Assembly: GCA_951799405.1 (NCBI GenBank)
Contig: OX637351.1
Coordinates: 4,868,251-4,932,250 of the forward strand
DNA: 64,000 bases
Source: Agapetus fuscipes
Lineage: Eukaryota; Arthropoda; Insecta; Trichoptera; Glossosomatidae
Direction: 5' to 3'
A program made the translations under genes and the position numbers. Every line of letters begins with the position of its first letter. Within the stretch, counting starts at the first letter, position 1. The notes beneath the pieces are model-generated. The model was not told the origin of the DNA, searched no databases, and saw only the letters and a program-made list of their open reading frames with translations. Positions 24,701-32,164 of the stretch are shown here, piece by piece.

Positions 24701-27700
24701 GGGATGTCTGCTTGCATCATGAAGGTGGGCGGATGGATTGTGGCAGAAAATCGCTGGCACTATATAATCTATCCATCTATCTATAATCTAAGTTGAAAAG
24801 ATATATAATATTTAAAGCTCTTATCAAATGCATGCCCACCAACAAACACGTGTAGTTTTCGCTACAAATGCTGAATGTGTACTTACAAATTAAAACTAAA
24901 CCTCAAATGAACATAAACCCTGCAACATTTGCCGACCTTCACTGAAACAGGGGTGACATTGGCAAAGTGAACTATGTTTTTACAATATGGGTGGTCGGCC
25001 ACATACCAACCTATAAGTCAAGTAACATACACAACAGTTACATTTAGATATATCCTAGATACACCCTAGAGATTAATGTCTGCTTGGAATGGTGTGGTGT
25101 CTTACAGGGTAGAGTCGCTGGCGTGGTGCTGATACTGGCACGCCGGGGAGTTGGTCTCCCTGGCCGCCCTCAGCCTCAGCAGGTATCTCTGCAGGCAGGG
25201 CAGCGAGGCGCACAGCGACAGCAGGATGCTGCCCGCGCGCAGCGACACCAGCAGCGACAAGCACAGTTCCGACAGCCATTTCTGGAACAATAAAAACATT
25301 TCAAATTGTAACGATAGAGAAGAAAAGAAGATGTAAGTACAGAAGAAGAAAATCTTGCTGATTGTTTCTACAACTTATCCTACTAAGTAACATTACACAC
25401 TAGAAGCAGTCTGCCTGGTTTGTATTTTTTTTATTCTATCCGCTGCTTAAAGCTGAGTAGGGTATGGAAGCTTTCATTCAGTTTGCCCGGTAATCTATAG
25501 ACAATTTGGCAAGAATGCGTTGGCCCTCAAGGTGTGTTGAGTGGCTTTGACACTATAAGGACTTACAGAAGAATCAGCATTGAGGGAGCTTGCTATGTCA
25601 CTCACATTAAACATCTCCGACAATCACTAACCTGTCCTTACATACTTCTTCGTTTCCCCCAACTCGGTATTAAAAGCGGAATTAAGGAACGGCTGAGAAG
25701 TCATGCGTGACATCATCACACAAGGTGGAGTTAGGCTGTAGCGCTGTTGAATAAGACGAGGTATATAATGTCTCACTTTGTTGTCTCTGGTTGGTTGTAT
25801 GGGCAGCGTAATAGCAGTGGGAGTGGCCGTGGTGGAACCTCCCTCCTTGCTCTCGGGATTGATGACGGCGGCCACCAGGACGATGCCCGAGCCCAGAATT
25901 GGGACCGCGTGGGGCAGGGCCACGGTGGTGGGCCTCAGGGGGCCCGTGAGGACCTCGGCCAGGCTGTCGGTGCGGCGCTGCGATGCAGCCCTGTCACTCT
26001 GCCCGGCTGATAGTGGGGATTTCGAAGAATCGGCAACTGGTAAGAAAACAAAAAGGGTCAGTTTATGGTTCAACATGGATCATTAAGTTGTTGATGTATG
26101 CCATTTGTCAAAATTTTTAGAAAATGTGTAAAATACCTACCTAAAATTACATTGTGTGAAATTTATTGTGCAAAAATTTTTCAGCACTGTGTTGCATAAG
26201 GCTACTCCCCTTACCTGTGCAAATAAATTTGTTCCATATGCTCGATGGGTGTAGTGAAACACTCCAGGTACTACTAATTACTTATATTTCCAGTCCACTT
26301 TTTATTATTTTTATTTTTGATTTTAGTTGGGTTCTTTTAATCAAACTGCAATTTATTTTTCAAGATTTTTTTTACACAATGTCGGTTTACAATGCACTGA
26401 TTTCTAGCTCTTGGCTTATCGACTTCACAGCTCAATGTTTCAATCGACTCTGGTCTCTCACACAATCGCGGTCCAAATATATAGCCTCTAAGCGGACGCC
26501 TCTTGCATATTCCCGACCCTTCTATAGTGAACCTCTCCACACACCTCTGTATTGTTCCATACTATTCTAGTTACGCATACCTGAATGTGTGCACGTGCCT
26601 GGGCACATGCACACATTCAAACTCACAGTAGACTTTACTATAGGCGGAAACACACACATAAGCAACCACGCAATCCGGTTCATACATTCGTAACAGTATA
26701 TTTTGACAACTTTAGATTCAGCAGGACAAATCAATGTGACACTGTGTGGAAGTCGTGCAATTGTGGTGGCTGATAAAAACAGAAACACTTACCGATGTTG
26801 GTATTGACGGGAACCTTGGCATCCTTCAAGAGCAGAGACAGCACCACAACGTCGGAATGCTGCAGGACGACATCTTCTGACCCACACAGCGTCACCAGGG
26901 GAACTAGCAGCTGCAGACAAAGAGGGGAAAATTTAAAATGAATCGCACTTCAACAGCTATCATACATTTTAAGATGGCAGAATAGTTACAGCCATTTCAC
27001 ACTAGACGCATTCTGCTACCATTCTGCTCGGTTTCTCTATGTTTTTTATTATACCTGGCGCAGGGTCAGAATCCAGATGTATTTTCTTTTTGAAGAAATC
27101 CTGTGCAGAAGACTCCCTAGATTTCAGATATTCAAACGGGGCTATTTTTAGACATTTTAGTAATCGGTTGAGCCCACGCTTTGACAAACTAATTATGCCT
27201 GGGCTGGAATTTTCATAACCACGGTCATTTTTACCGACCGAATTTGGTTATATTTGTATGAAAACAAATTAGCTGTTCACTTGCCGCCATCTTGAATTGA
27301 GAGGTCTTCATACAAACGCATCATTAGTTAGTCAAAGCGTGGGCTCAACCGACGACTAAAATGTCTAAGAATAGCCCCGTAAGAGTCTATGACACTTACG
27401 GAGTAGTGTTGCAGAGGAGTTGTTTACGAGCTTGATCGTCGCTACAAAGCTCCAATACTCAAGCAAGACCCAGTTGCTGTAAAACTAGATGGGCCTTTAG
27501 TGACCAGTCTTTGGTAAAGGTTTTATGAATTTTTAAGCCCAGCGACGAGCACATTTGAAAATATAAATGGTATATTTATTGTGCTTTGCCGGGATTCAGA
27601 CCCACAACCTTCCATTTACGAGTCCGAAGTGTTGCCACTGGACTACGGACGGTATGAAAGCTATCACATACTTTATCCGGTAATCCACAGACAATTCTAG

Positions 27701-30700
27701 CAGAATGTGTTGTATCTTAAAAGTCCCTTATTTATGCCATAGCAGCATGAGTGATAGTTTGTAATAATAAACAGCATGAGTGTTACAATGGCTAATTACC
27801 TACAGTGACATACAATACCTTTGCTACGACCTTGAAATAAATATATATACAGCATTAAGGTTGAACTCTATTAGGAACTGCAATAATTGTCATTGTGGAT
27901 ATAAGTTAAAAATGACGCGCAATGTCAGCCATCCACATTGCGCAGGCACGCAGGCTTTTTAAATGTTGAATTTCATGGCTTGACATCCCACACAAAATAA
28001 TTTGAAATTAGCTATAAATTTCCTTGACTTATAGGTCGGTATGAGGCTGACCATCCATACTGTAAAAAGATGGTTCACTTTGCCAATGTCACCCCTGTTT
28101 CAGGGAAGATCGGCAAAAGTTGCAGGGTTTATGTTCATTTGAGGTTTGGATTTTAATTTGTAAGTACAGATTCAGCATTTGCAAGTGCAAACTTACACAT
28201 GTCTGTTTGTGGGCGTGCTTTTAATATGAATCTTAAATGTTAATTTATTTTTGCAACTTAGATTTAGATTAAGATTAGATTAGCTCAATCACAAAAACAT
28301 TTTTTTTAGCCAATGCCATGAAACTATCTAAAAAGTCTTCATTGTAGTACAGGTGACTAGTTTCAAAATTATCATAACGGTGCTATTCTTAGACATTTTA
28401 GTCGTCGGTTGAGCCCACGCTTTGACAAACTAATGATGCATTTGTAGGAAGACCTGTCAATCCAAGATGGCTGCAAGTGAACAGCTGATTTGTTTTCATA
28501 CAAATATTACAAAATTCGGTAGGTAAGAATTACCGTGCTTATGAAACTTCCAGCTCAGGCACCATTAGTTTGTCAAAGCGTGGGCTCAACCAACGACTAA
28601 AATGTCTAAGAATAGCCCCGTTAGAAATTACCTGTAGGAATGAATTGCTTTGTGTTATAGTTTGAGGTTTTGTATGGAGAAAATTACCAAACGGATTTAG
28701 AAAAAGTATTCAAGTATTCCATTACCTGTCTATAAGACATGGCCGACTCGGTGTTGGCAGTCTGTTCCCCCAGCTTGCGCAGCAGGTGGGATATGACAAC
28801 CCGGCAAGCATCTCTGGAAACACTAAGATTCTCGGAACTAACTGCAAATGAACAAAAAAATAAAATATTTTTAGGGTTTGTGGTCCACACAGGGAAAGTA
28901 TATTTTTTACAATAATTGATCCATCATCATTCACTTACATGCAACACACTTACAATTTACTAACTGAATAAATATTTTTGTTTAAAAAATCACTAAACAT
29001 GGATGAAGACAAAACAAAACTGAGACCTTGATTGCAAAATTTGGAAGGAGGTTTCTCAGAACCATCAACAGACCAGGAAGAGGAATGGAAGACGGAGAAA
29101 GGTATGGATGGACCAAATATCCGAAATTGCGAATAAATGGAATATCCAGAGTCATAATAAAAGGAGAGCCTGTATGAAAAAGATTATGAATCTGAAGGAA
29201 ATAAAAGAAGTATGTAAGGACAGAAAGAAATGGCGGTTGATCTGTAATGTTGGCGGCTAGGGTTTATTAAATTTTTACTTTTGTTTTCTGTTGTAGTTTT
29301 GCTGTCCATAGATATTATTTATTGATTTAAAAAATTGAAATTTGTCGTGTATGTTCCTTGACTTATAGGTTGGTATGCAGCTGACCACCCATGCTGTAAA
29401 AATGGTACACTTTGCCAATGTCGCCCCTGTCTCAGGGAAGGACGGCAAGAGTTGCAGGGTGTATGTCCATTTGAGATTTGGTTTTTATGTTGTAGGTTCA
29501 CATGCGGCATGTGCAAGCGCGAACTTGTACGTGTCTGGTTGTGAAAATGCATGAGTGAATCTCCAATGTAACATATCTTTGCAACTTAGATTAGATTAGA
29601 TTGACAGTCCAGTGAGAGATAACAATTATGGTTGACATCATCAGTCCAACGCAAACACAACCAAGCTAAACATTTAGTGTAACTTCTTGCCTGTGTTATT
29701 GCATGTGGCGATTCGGCACCTATTTATTTTTACGGGTAAGGGGGCCCGCCTCAGTTGAAGTGGAGGTTTCCCATCTCCCGAGGGAGCAGGTACTCATTTC
29801 TAGTGAAGGCTGAGTATAACTTGCCGGTATTTTATTTTGGGAATTGAAATATACACCGAAACTGAAAATAATTTCTGACACCCTCGGTGGGTTTTGAACC
29901 CGAGATCACGGCATGGAATGCAAGCCAACTGAGCTATCGACGAAACCAAGCCGCGGTGTATGGAAGTTTACACTAGACGCCTATGCGTGTCAACCGCAGT
30001 TAAAGAGTTAAGAAGGTGTCTTGAGTGTCTTGAAGAGTAATGATCAATACTTACAATGCAAGACATTCTGTGCTATGTAGTGGGCTACCAGCGCGGCCAG
30101 CGGTGTATAGAAATGCTCATAGCATTCATCGTACTTCTCAAATTCAGACGCACTGGAAACAAATACAAAAAATAATTAATTCAACCATGATATACAACAA
30201 AAATTAGCTTTTTTTTAAGAAATCCTGTGCGGAAGACTCCCTCGATTACAGGGACTCTGGGGGTCTACGACACTTTTTGTAGTGCCGCAGAGGTGTTGTA
30301 TATGAGCTTGGTCGTCGCTACAAAGCGCCAACACTCAAGCAAGACCCAGTTGCTGTAAGGCTGCATGGACCTTTTGATGACCGGTCTTTGGTAAAGGTTT
30401 ATGAATTTTTCAACCCAGCAAAGAGCAAATTTGAAAATACAAATGATTTGTTTTTTGTGCTCTGTCAGGATTCGAACCCACAACCTTCCATTTACGAGTC
30501 CGAAGTGTTACCACTGGATTAAGGACCGGTCAAAATTATTTCAAGAATAAAGCAATAGATTTTTACAATATATTATTAAGTAGGTACAATGTTATTTTTT
30601 TAGATTTCATTCATAAGCAAAAAAAATCTTACATTTTGAAATATGCTCTTCGCTGGGTTAAAGGTCCATCCAGTCTCACAGCGCCTGCATCTTACTGGTG

Positions 30701-31783
30701 TAATGTGACCTTTGTATAGCGATGACCTAACTTGCAGAGGGCTCTTGAGGTGCCATTCACACAAAAACAGCACTCACCAAATAAATCATCCTGATATTTA
30801 TTGATTTCATGAATGAGTCATGTCAACAACGTTACCATGTTGAAAGCACCGGTTCCCATCAGATCACCGAAGTTAAGCAACATTGGGCGCGGATGCTACC
30901 TGGATGGGTGACCGCTCAGGTACACCGCGTGTTGTTGGCATTTCTTGGACCGGCCCGTAGTCCAGTGGCAACACTTCGGACTCGTAAATGGAAGGTTGTG
31001 GGTTCAAATCCCGGCAAAGCACAAAAAATATACCGTTTATATTTTCAAATGTGCTCTTCGCTGGGTTGAAAAATTCATAAACCTTTACCAAAGACCGGTC
31101 ACTAAAAGGTCCATCCAACCTTACAACAACTGGGTCTTGCTTGAGAGTTGGCGCTTTCTACAGCGACGACTAAGCTCGCAGAGGGCTCTTGAGGTGTGAT
31201 ACAAACAAAAACAGCGCTCACCAAATAAATCATCCTAATATTATTATTATAGAATCAAAGACAAGGAAGTTATCAAAATGTAGGACAGCAAGAATAAAAA
31301 CATTAAGTAGCCTATCAACGCGGCCGTGTGACGTCACAGCTTTTTGTATATTTTCAAATGTGCGGACCTCATTTGTGTTTGGAACATTCCAGCAGCCATG
31401 GAAATTTTACAACAATAACAAAATGGCAGTGGAAAAATCATAACAGGGAGAAAATGTAACCAATAAATTAAGTTTGCAAGGAAAGCTGATTCTTCATAGA
31501 TAATGTACGGATCGAGATGAAGGGTGTATAAATAATTATTGCCCAATAATGATTCACTTTATATCAGGACAACAAAATATAAATTCATGAGAAAGACAAG
31601 CCGAAAAGACGCATTATTTCTCAAAAATGACGCGTAGATGTCAGAAAAATAACGTGCTTACTTTTTAGCGATGGCTTGGATGAGCTCGATGGTGTAGGAT
31701 TTATCCGAATTGCTGTCTAGTAAAGCTGTTAAAAGTGGTTTTACAATCGTAGACCAATCTACACCTCCACTCTGCGTAGCCAT
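784..31783 (-). CDS. UBR4: UBR4 / pushover (poe) N-terminal part, 25 exons, 3' end outside window
   Basis: Exons in transcript order: 31783-31662, 30152-30055, 28841-28726, 26910-26793, 26036-25777, 25281-25106, 24653-24518, 23365-23243, 21828-21683, 19660-19438, 18337-18181, 17120-16957, 14804-14642, 13722-13550, 12249-12093, 11042-10795, 10399-10190, 9232-9048, 8191-8032, 7219-7114, 5839-5656, 5028-4812, 4064-3855, 1813-1643, 926-784. All junctions are GT-AG and the phases join into 1,388 codons plus 2 nt with no stop. Similarity to animal UBR4 is clear at several points: WSTIVKPLL near the start, [34 protein letters not shown] followed by [30 protein letters not shown], and [14 protein letters not shown]4 is a roughly 5,000-residue N-recognin E3 scaffold; the UBR box and catalytic module lie further C-terminal, beyond position 1. 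The start MATQSGG was chosen because it mirrors the UBR4 N-terminus; an upstream in-frame ATG (31846) is possible. Introns are 0.3-2.9 kb and repeat-filled. Confidence 0.93.
1262..1640 (-). mobile_element. Retroelement ORF fragment directly after UBR4 exon 24
   Basis: Minus-strand translation [42 protein letters not shown] and IWLRR recalls a widespread non-LTR/reverse-transcriptase-associated C-terminal segment (VELTVPWE...EVGCRG). It starts within 10 nt of the exon donor and stays in the UBR4 frame to 1325. Confidence 0.6.
2340..2455 (-). mobile_element. Palindrome-forming repeat with hammerhead-like core (copy 1)
   Basis: Minus strand reads CTGAAGA, a 6-bp stem GCCCAT/ATGGGC, then GAAACGTC (2396-2430), followed by GAAGCTCCAGCTCCCATAG and ACAGATCCCGGAAA. 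Confidence 0.65.
2489..2870 (+). mobile_element. SINE-A copy with triplicated head
   Basis: The first ~27 bp of the head (TCCGGTCGATAGCTC) occur three times in a row at 2489-2560, each followed by a CGATTGCA-like spacer, before a complete unit with TAGCTCAGTTGG and GGTTCGAATCC. It ends GTGTAGCTTAGTTGCG. Confidence 0.75.
3341..3760 (-). mobile_element. Second chimeric 5S rRNA-tRNA SINE copy
   Basis: Reverse-orientation copy of the 30824-31250 element: (TAA)n tail and SINE-B body at 3341-3640, 5S-like head at 3643-3760 (reads CAACGACGTTACC then GAAGTTAAGCAACATTGGGC on the minus strand). It sits in UBR4 intron 23, in sense orientation to the gene. Confidence 0.83.
4120..4330 (-). mobile_element. 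LINE 3' fragment
   Basis: CCGCCGTTCCAATAGGGGTG and TTCCATTCTTTCGCAATCTC; degenerate reverse copy adjacent to UBR4 exon 23. Confidence 0.55.
5150..5336 (-). mobile_element. SINE-B copy, head truncated
   Basis: Reverse body from CCTCTGCGAGCTTGG to the CTCCGCC junction; it then abuts a reverse LINE-C copy at about 5337. Confidence 0.65.
5337..5594 (-). mobile_element. LINE-C 3' end copy
   Basis: Reverse 250-bp unit bounded by CTAATCTAATCTAAGC (tail) and ACCTATAAGTCAAGGAAC (fixed 5' end). Confidence 0.75.
5931..6154. mobile_element. Fold-back element with ~95-nt arms
   Basis: Left arm 5931-6023 (AGTTCACAGTGAGTTTATTT, CGACCGGTTTCGGGAT) and right arm 6045-6154 are near-perfect complements with a ~20-nt loop. 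A related core (CGACCGGTTTCGGAAAC) recurs at 59908. Confidence 0.78.
6198..6720. mobile_element. TIR element carrying a LINE-C fragment
   Basis: The left end ATATTGACGGTTTAAAGG...AGGGCATAAG is mirrored by the right end, which reverse-complements to ATATCGACGGTTATAAGG...AGGGCATAAG. A plus LINE-C fragment (6371-6530) lies inside. A partial copy of the end is at 45440-45500. Confidence 0.65.
7293..7425 (+). mobile_element. SINE-B body fragment
   Basis: Plus-strand body (GCTCTTCGCTGGGTTGAAAA to CGACCAAGCTCGTAAA), followed by a ~35 bp piece of the Jockey-like 3' end. Confidence 0.6.
7465..7893 (-). mobile_element. Tandem pair of LINE-C 3' ends (inverted partner of 9310-9754)
   Basis: Reverse complete unit (7647-7893) fused to a partial unit (7465-7646) that begins at the CCCTGTTTCAGGG motif. 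The same composite is found in plus orientation at 9310-9754. Confidence 0.75.
8338..8597 (+). mobile_element. LINE-C 3' end copy
   Basis: Starts CCTTGACTTATAGGTTGG and ends AACTTAGATTTAGATTT; lies between UBR4 exons 19 and 18. Confidence 0.75.
8600..8830 (-). mobile_element. P-element/THAP-like fragment
   Basis: Minus-strand [15 protein letters not shown] and the shared block GCAACGTTTGACAGGACTGA. Confidence 0.5.
8836..9020 (+). mobile_element. Palindrome-forming repeat with hammerhead-like core (copy 2)
   Basis: Inverted arms GGTCTGTGGGAGCTGGAGCT (8859-8878) and AGCTCCAGCTCCCACAGACC (8980-8999) surround a plus-strand core at 8940-8974: CTGAAGA, GCCCAT/ATGGGC stem, GAAACGTC. It ends about 28 bp from UBR4 exon 18. 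Confidence 0.68.
9310..9754 (+). mobile_element. Tandem pair of LINE-C 3' ends
   Basis: Complete unit 9310-9567 followed at CCCCTGTGTCAGGG by a partial unit to 9754, each with a TTAGATTAGATT tail. Confidence 0.75.
10407..10715 (-). mobile_element. SINE-B copy, nearly full length
   Basis: Reverse copy with (TAA)n tail next to UBR4 exon 17, the full body, box B (GATTCCAACCC on plus) and head ending GACTACGGACCGG. Confidence 0.7.
11515..11835 (+). mobile_element. Diverged copy of the same transposon
   Basis: TTTCAACCTACTTACGAAAA and TAGTATGTATCAATGCA blocks shared with 61180-61500; lacks the THAP-like codons. Confidence 0.45.
12480..13029. mobile_element. Harbinger-like MITE, 550 bp
   Basis: TIR GGGCCGGTCTTATAAAC at the left; the right end reverse-complemented reads GGGCCGATCTTATAAAC. 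Flanking TAA at 12477-12479 and 13030-13032 fits the 3-bp TWA target of PIF/Harbinger. There is no ORF. It lies in UBR4 intron 14. Confidence 0.75.
13330..13525 (-). mobile_element. LINE reverse-transcriptase fragment
   Basis: Minus-strand [19 protein letters not shown] resembles the KLDKIWKDR segment of RTE/jockey-type reverse transcriptases; short and broken. Confidence 0.45.
13807..14048. mobile_element. Palindromic MITE, GCTATTCTTAGACATTTTAG family
   Basis: Terminal inverted repeats of about 60 bp starting GGTGCTATTCTTAGAC; the inner half (CAAGATGGCCGCAAGTGAAC) is bracketed by a second inverted repeat. Confidence 0.75.
14091..14419 (+). mobile_element. Solo LTR
   Basis: Begins TGTTACGAAC and ends ATCGTAACA; contains a TATA box (CTATATAAAGG near 14257) and AATAAA signals. 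The flanks GTAG/GTAT are an imperfect 4-bp TSD. It is related to 22232-22575. Confidence 0.72.
14847..15910 (+). repeat. AT-rich repeat block with two diverged ~160-bp copies
   Basis: Segments 15112-15270 and 15722-15880 share ATACCTGCGATAC and GGCGGCCATTTTGAAT. The block starts TCTTATATATAAAAAAGGA, a start seen again at 17811. It could be a Helitron-type element, but no 3' hairpin/CTAG end was found. Confidence 0.4.
17150..17400 (+). mobile_element. LINE-C coding remnant
   Basis: Degenerate version of the RMND/RGRPR/NKRRA C-terminal region, frameshifted; lies in UBR4 intron 11. Confidence 0.6.
17515..17764 (-). mobile_element. LINE-C 3' end copy next to an inverted 40-bp start
   Basis: A plus-strand 40-bp start (17475-17514) runs head-on into a complete reverse unit, producing a fold-back. 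Confidence 0.7.
17905..18147 (+). mobile_element. LINE-C 3' end copy
   Basis: Begins inside the unit (CCATGCTGTAGAAAATGG); ends TTAGATTAGAGATTAGAT, 33 bp from UBR4 exon 11. Confidence 0.7.
18415..18610 (+). mobile_element. LINE C-terminal fragment
   Basis: Plus-strand [19 protein letters not shown] and [10 protein letters not shown] match the conserved end of CR1/jockey-type reverse transcriptases. Confidence 0.65.
18648..18832 (-). mobile_element. SINE-A 3' part
   Basis: Reverse copy of the SINE-A body (CTTGCCTGCGTTATCCCC to the TTCGAAATAG region); the tRNA-like head is missing. Confidence 0.65.
18842..19037 (-). mobile_element. LINE-C 3' end copy, truncated
   Basis: Reverse unit from CTAAATCTAAGCTGC to CCTGAAACAGGGGTG. 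Confidence 0.65.
19050..19380 (-). mobile_element. SINE-B/SINE-A dimer
   Basis: Same B-then-A arrangement on the minus strand: B from 19380 to about 19147, A head 19145-19050. It lies in UBR4 intron 10, ending about 55 bp from exon 10. Confidence 0.75.
20588..20690 (-). mobile_element. SINE-A 3' fragment nested in the TIR element
   Basis: Reverse SINE-A end (CGCAATTAAGCTGCACATAT to GCATGTGGCGAGTGG), giving a SINE-in-DNA-transposon-in-LINE nest within UBR4 intron 9. Confidence 0.65.
20852..20931. repeat. 29-bp tandem repeat, 2.8 copies
   Basis: Units start at 20852, 20881 and 20910; the consensus begins ATGCAAACTCACCACTGTCC. It lies inside the TIR element. Confidence 0.9.
21278..21473 (-). 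mobile_element. LINE-C 3' end copy
   Basis: Reverse diverged unit ending TCAACTTATCAGTCAAGG. It lies tail-to-tail with the interrupted plus copy ending at 21266. Confidence 0.65.
22232..22575 (+). mobile_element. Solo LTR with exact 4-bp TSD
   Basis: Begins TGTCGCGAAC, ends CCTAACA; flanked by ATAT at 22228-22231 and 22576-22579. TATA-like CTATATAAGAG near 22421 and AATAAATTGTG are shared with the 14091 LTR. No internal retroviral region is adjacent. A 4-bp TSD fits Gypsy-type integration. Confidence 0.78.
22680..22813 (-). mobile_element. SINE-B 5' half
   Basis: Reverse fragment with box B (GGGATTCGAATCC on plus); truncated before the head, then joined to a LINE-C copy. Confidence 0.6.
22806..23065 (+). 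mobile_element. LINE-C 3' end copy
   Basis: Complete 260-bp unit with canonical start and TTAGATTAGATT tail, joined to a SINE-B fragment on its left. Confidence 0.75.
23600..24000 (-). mobile_element. LINE 3' end fragments in UBR4 intron 7
   Basis: Reverse remnants of the RT C-terminal region (about 23650-23795) followed by the CR1-like end (23810-24000, CGCCGTTTCGTGACG). Confidence 0.55.
24780..25028 (-). mobile_element. LINE-C 3' end copy
   Basis: Reverse complete unit of a diverged subfamily (CTGAATGTGTACTTAC). Confidence 0.7.
27136..27380. mobile_element. Palindromic MITE, same family
   Basis: ACGGGGCTATTTTTAGAC to its complement ending AATAGCCCCGT; flanked by AA on both sides. It is inserted in a Jockey-like 3' end whose sequence resumes at 27381. 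Confidence 0.75.
27421..27652 (-). mobile_element. SINE-B copy
   Basis: Reverse copy from the GAGCTTGATCGTCGC body to the GACTACGGACGG head; the 3' tail is missing. Confidence 0.65.
28018..28283 (+). mobile_element. LINE-C 3' end copy
   Basis: Complete unit starting CCTTGACTTATAGGTCGG, with tail GATTTAGATTAAGATTAG. Confidence 0.7.
28377..28621. mobile_element. Palindromic MITE, same family
   Basis: ACGGTGCTATTCTTAGAC to AATAGCCCCGT, flanked by TA/TA. It is about 100 bp from UBR4 exon 3. Confidence 0.77.
29030..29602 (+). mobile_element. LINE-C with end of its coding region
   Basis: Frame-disrupted remnant of a reverse-transcriptase C-terminus (RGRPR-like motif, then [10 protein letters not shown] and DRKKWRL translate on plus), a ~110 bp 3' UTR, and then the standard 250-bp unit and TTAGATTAGATT tail. 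It shows that the 250-bp repeat is the 3' terminus of a non-LTR retrotransposon. Confidence 0.75.
29681..29945 (-). mobile_element. SINE-A copy
   Basis: Reverse copy from the 3' end (TAACTTCTTGCCTGTG) to a recognisable head (GGCATGGAATGCAAGC, GAGCTATCGAC). It contains internal deletions. Confidence 0.65.
30293..30530 (-). mobile_element. SINE-B copy
   Basis: Reverse copy with body and head (GGATTAAGGACCGG on plus) next to a Jockey-like 3' end fragment. Confidence 0.65.
30640..30802 (+). mobile_element. SINE-B 3' half
   Basis: Body and tail (CTTGAGGTGCC, ACCAAATAAATCATCC) ending just before the 5S-headed SINE at 30824. Confidence 0.6.
30824..31250 (+). mobile_element. Chimeric 5S rRNA-tRNA SINE (5S-SINE-B)
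   Basis: Positions 30824-30946 are a near full-length 5S rRNA-like sequence, including GATCACCGAAGTTAAGCA and the box C-like CTGGATGGGTGACCGC. It runs directly into the SINE-B tRNA-like head at about 30948 (CCGTAGTCCAGTGG box A, GGTTCAAATCC box B), then the SINE-B body, ending AAATAAATCATCCTAATATTATT. It lies in UBR4 intron 1, antisense to the gene. The 3' end is an (ATT)n tail. Confidence 0.85.
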
Positions 31784-32164
31784 TTTTTCTGTGATGATTG
31801 AAGTGAAGTTGCATATTATAGATCTGTCACTTTTGATCCGGATCATTGTATCCCATCGTCTTCGTTTTTTAATGCAATTGCGATTTTACAGTGAAGCGCC
31901 AATGTTGGTAAACTATAAATCTTTTCTATTTCGTAAAAAAATAATCACATTATTTTTCACGCCTTTAATGAAATTATTTACTTCAATAAAATTAATATTT
32001 CTACCTTGGGAAAACTCTGTTTTGAATACCGATTGCATCGGATTACATTTTCACTACTGTCAAAACGAACGCATCAAATTGTTGCCTGTCATCTTTTCCC
32101 ATTGACGTTTTCATATTAATGTTCAGTTGTTTTCTCGGGGTTAGTTGTAAAATAGTCAATAAAC
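31784..32164. promoter_or_regulatory. Shared head-to-head promoter region of UBR4 and TXNL1
   Basis: Only 381 bp separate the two divergent start codons, so both 5' UTRs and core promoters must fit here. On the TXNL1 side there is a CRE-like TGACGT at 32103-32108 and an arthropod initiator-like TCAGTT at 32123-32128, about 40 nt before the ATG. No TATA box is placed convincingly. The segment is free of the SINE and LINE families that fill the surrounding introns, which fits a constrained promoter. The role is inferred from geometry; the motifs alone are weak. Confidence 0.6.

Noticed and set aside
30824..30946. Functional 5S rRNA gene
   Set aside because: It is joined without a terminator to SINE-B, and a second copy has the same junction; diverged from arthropod 5S at several positions.
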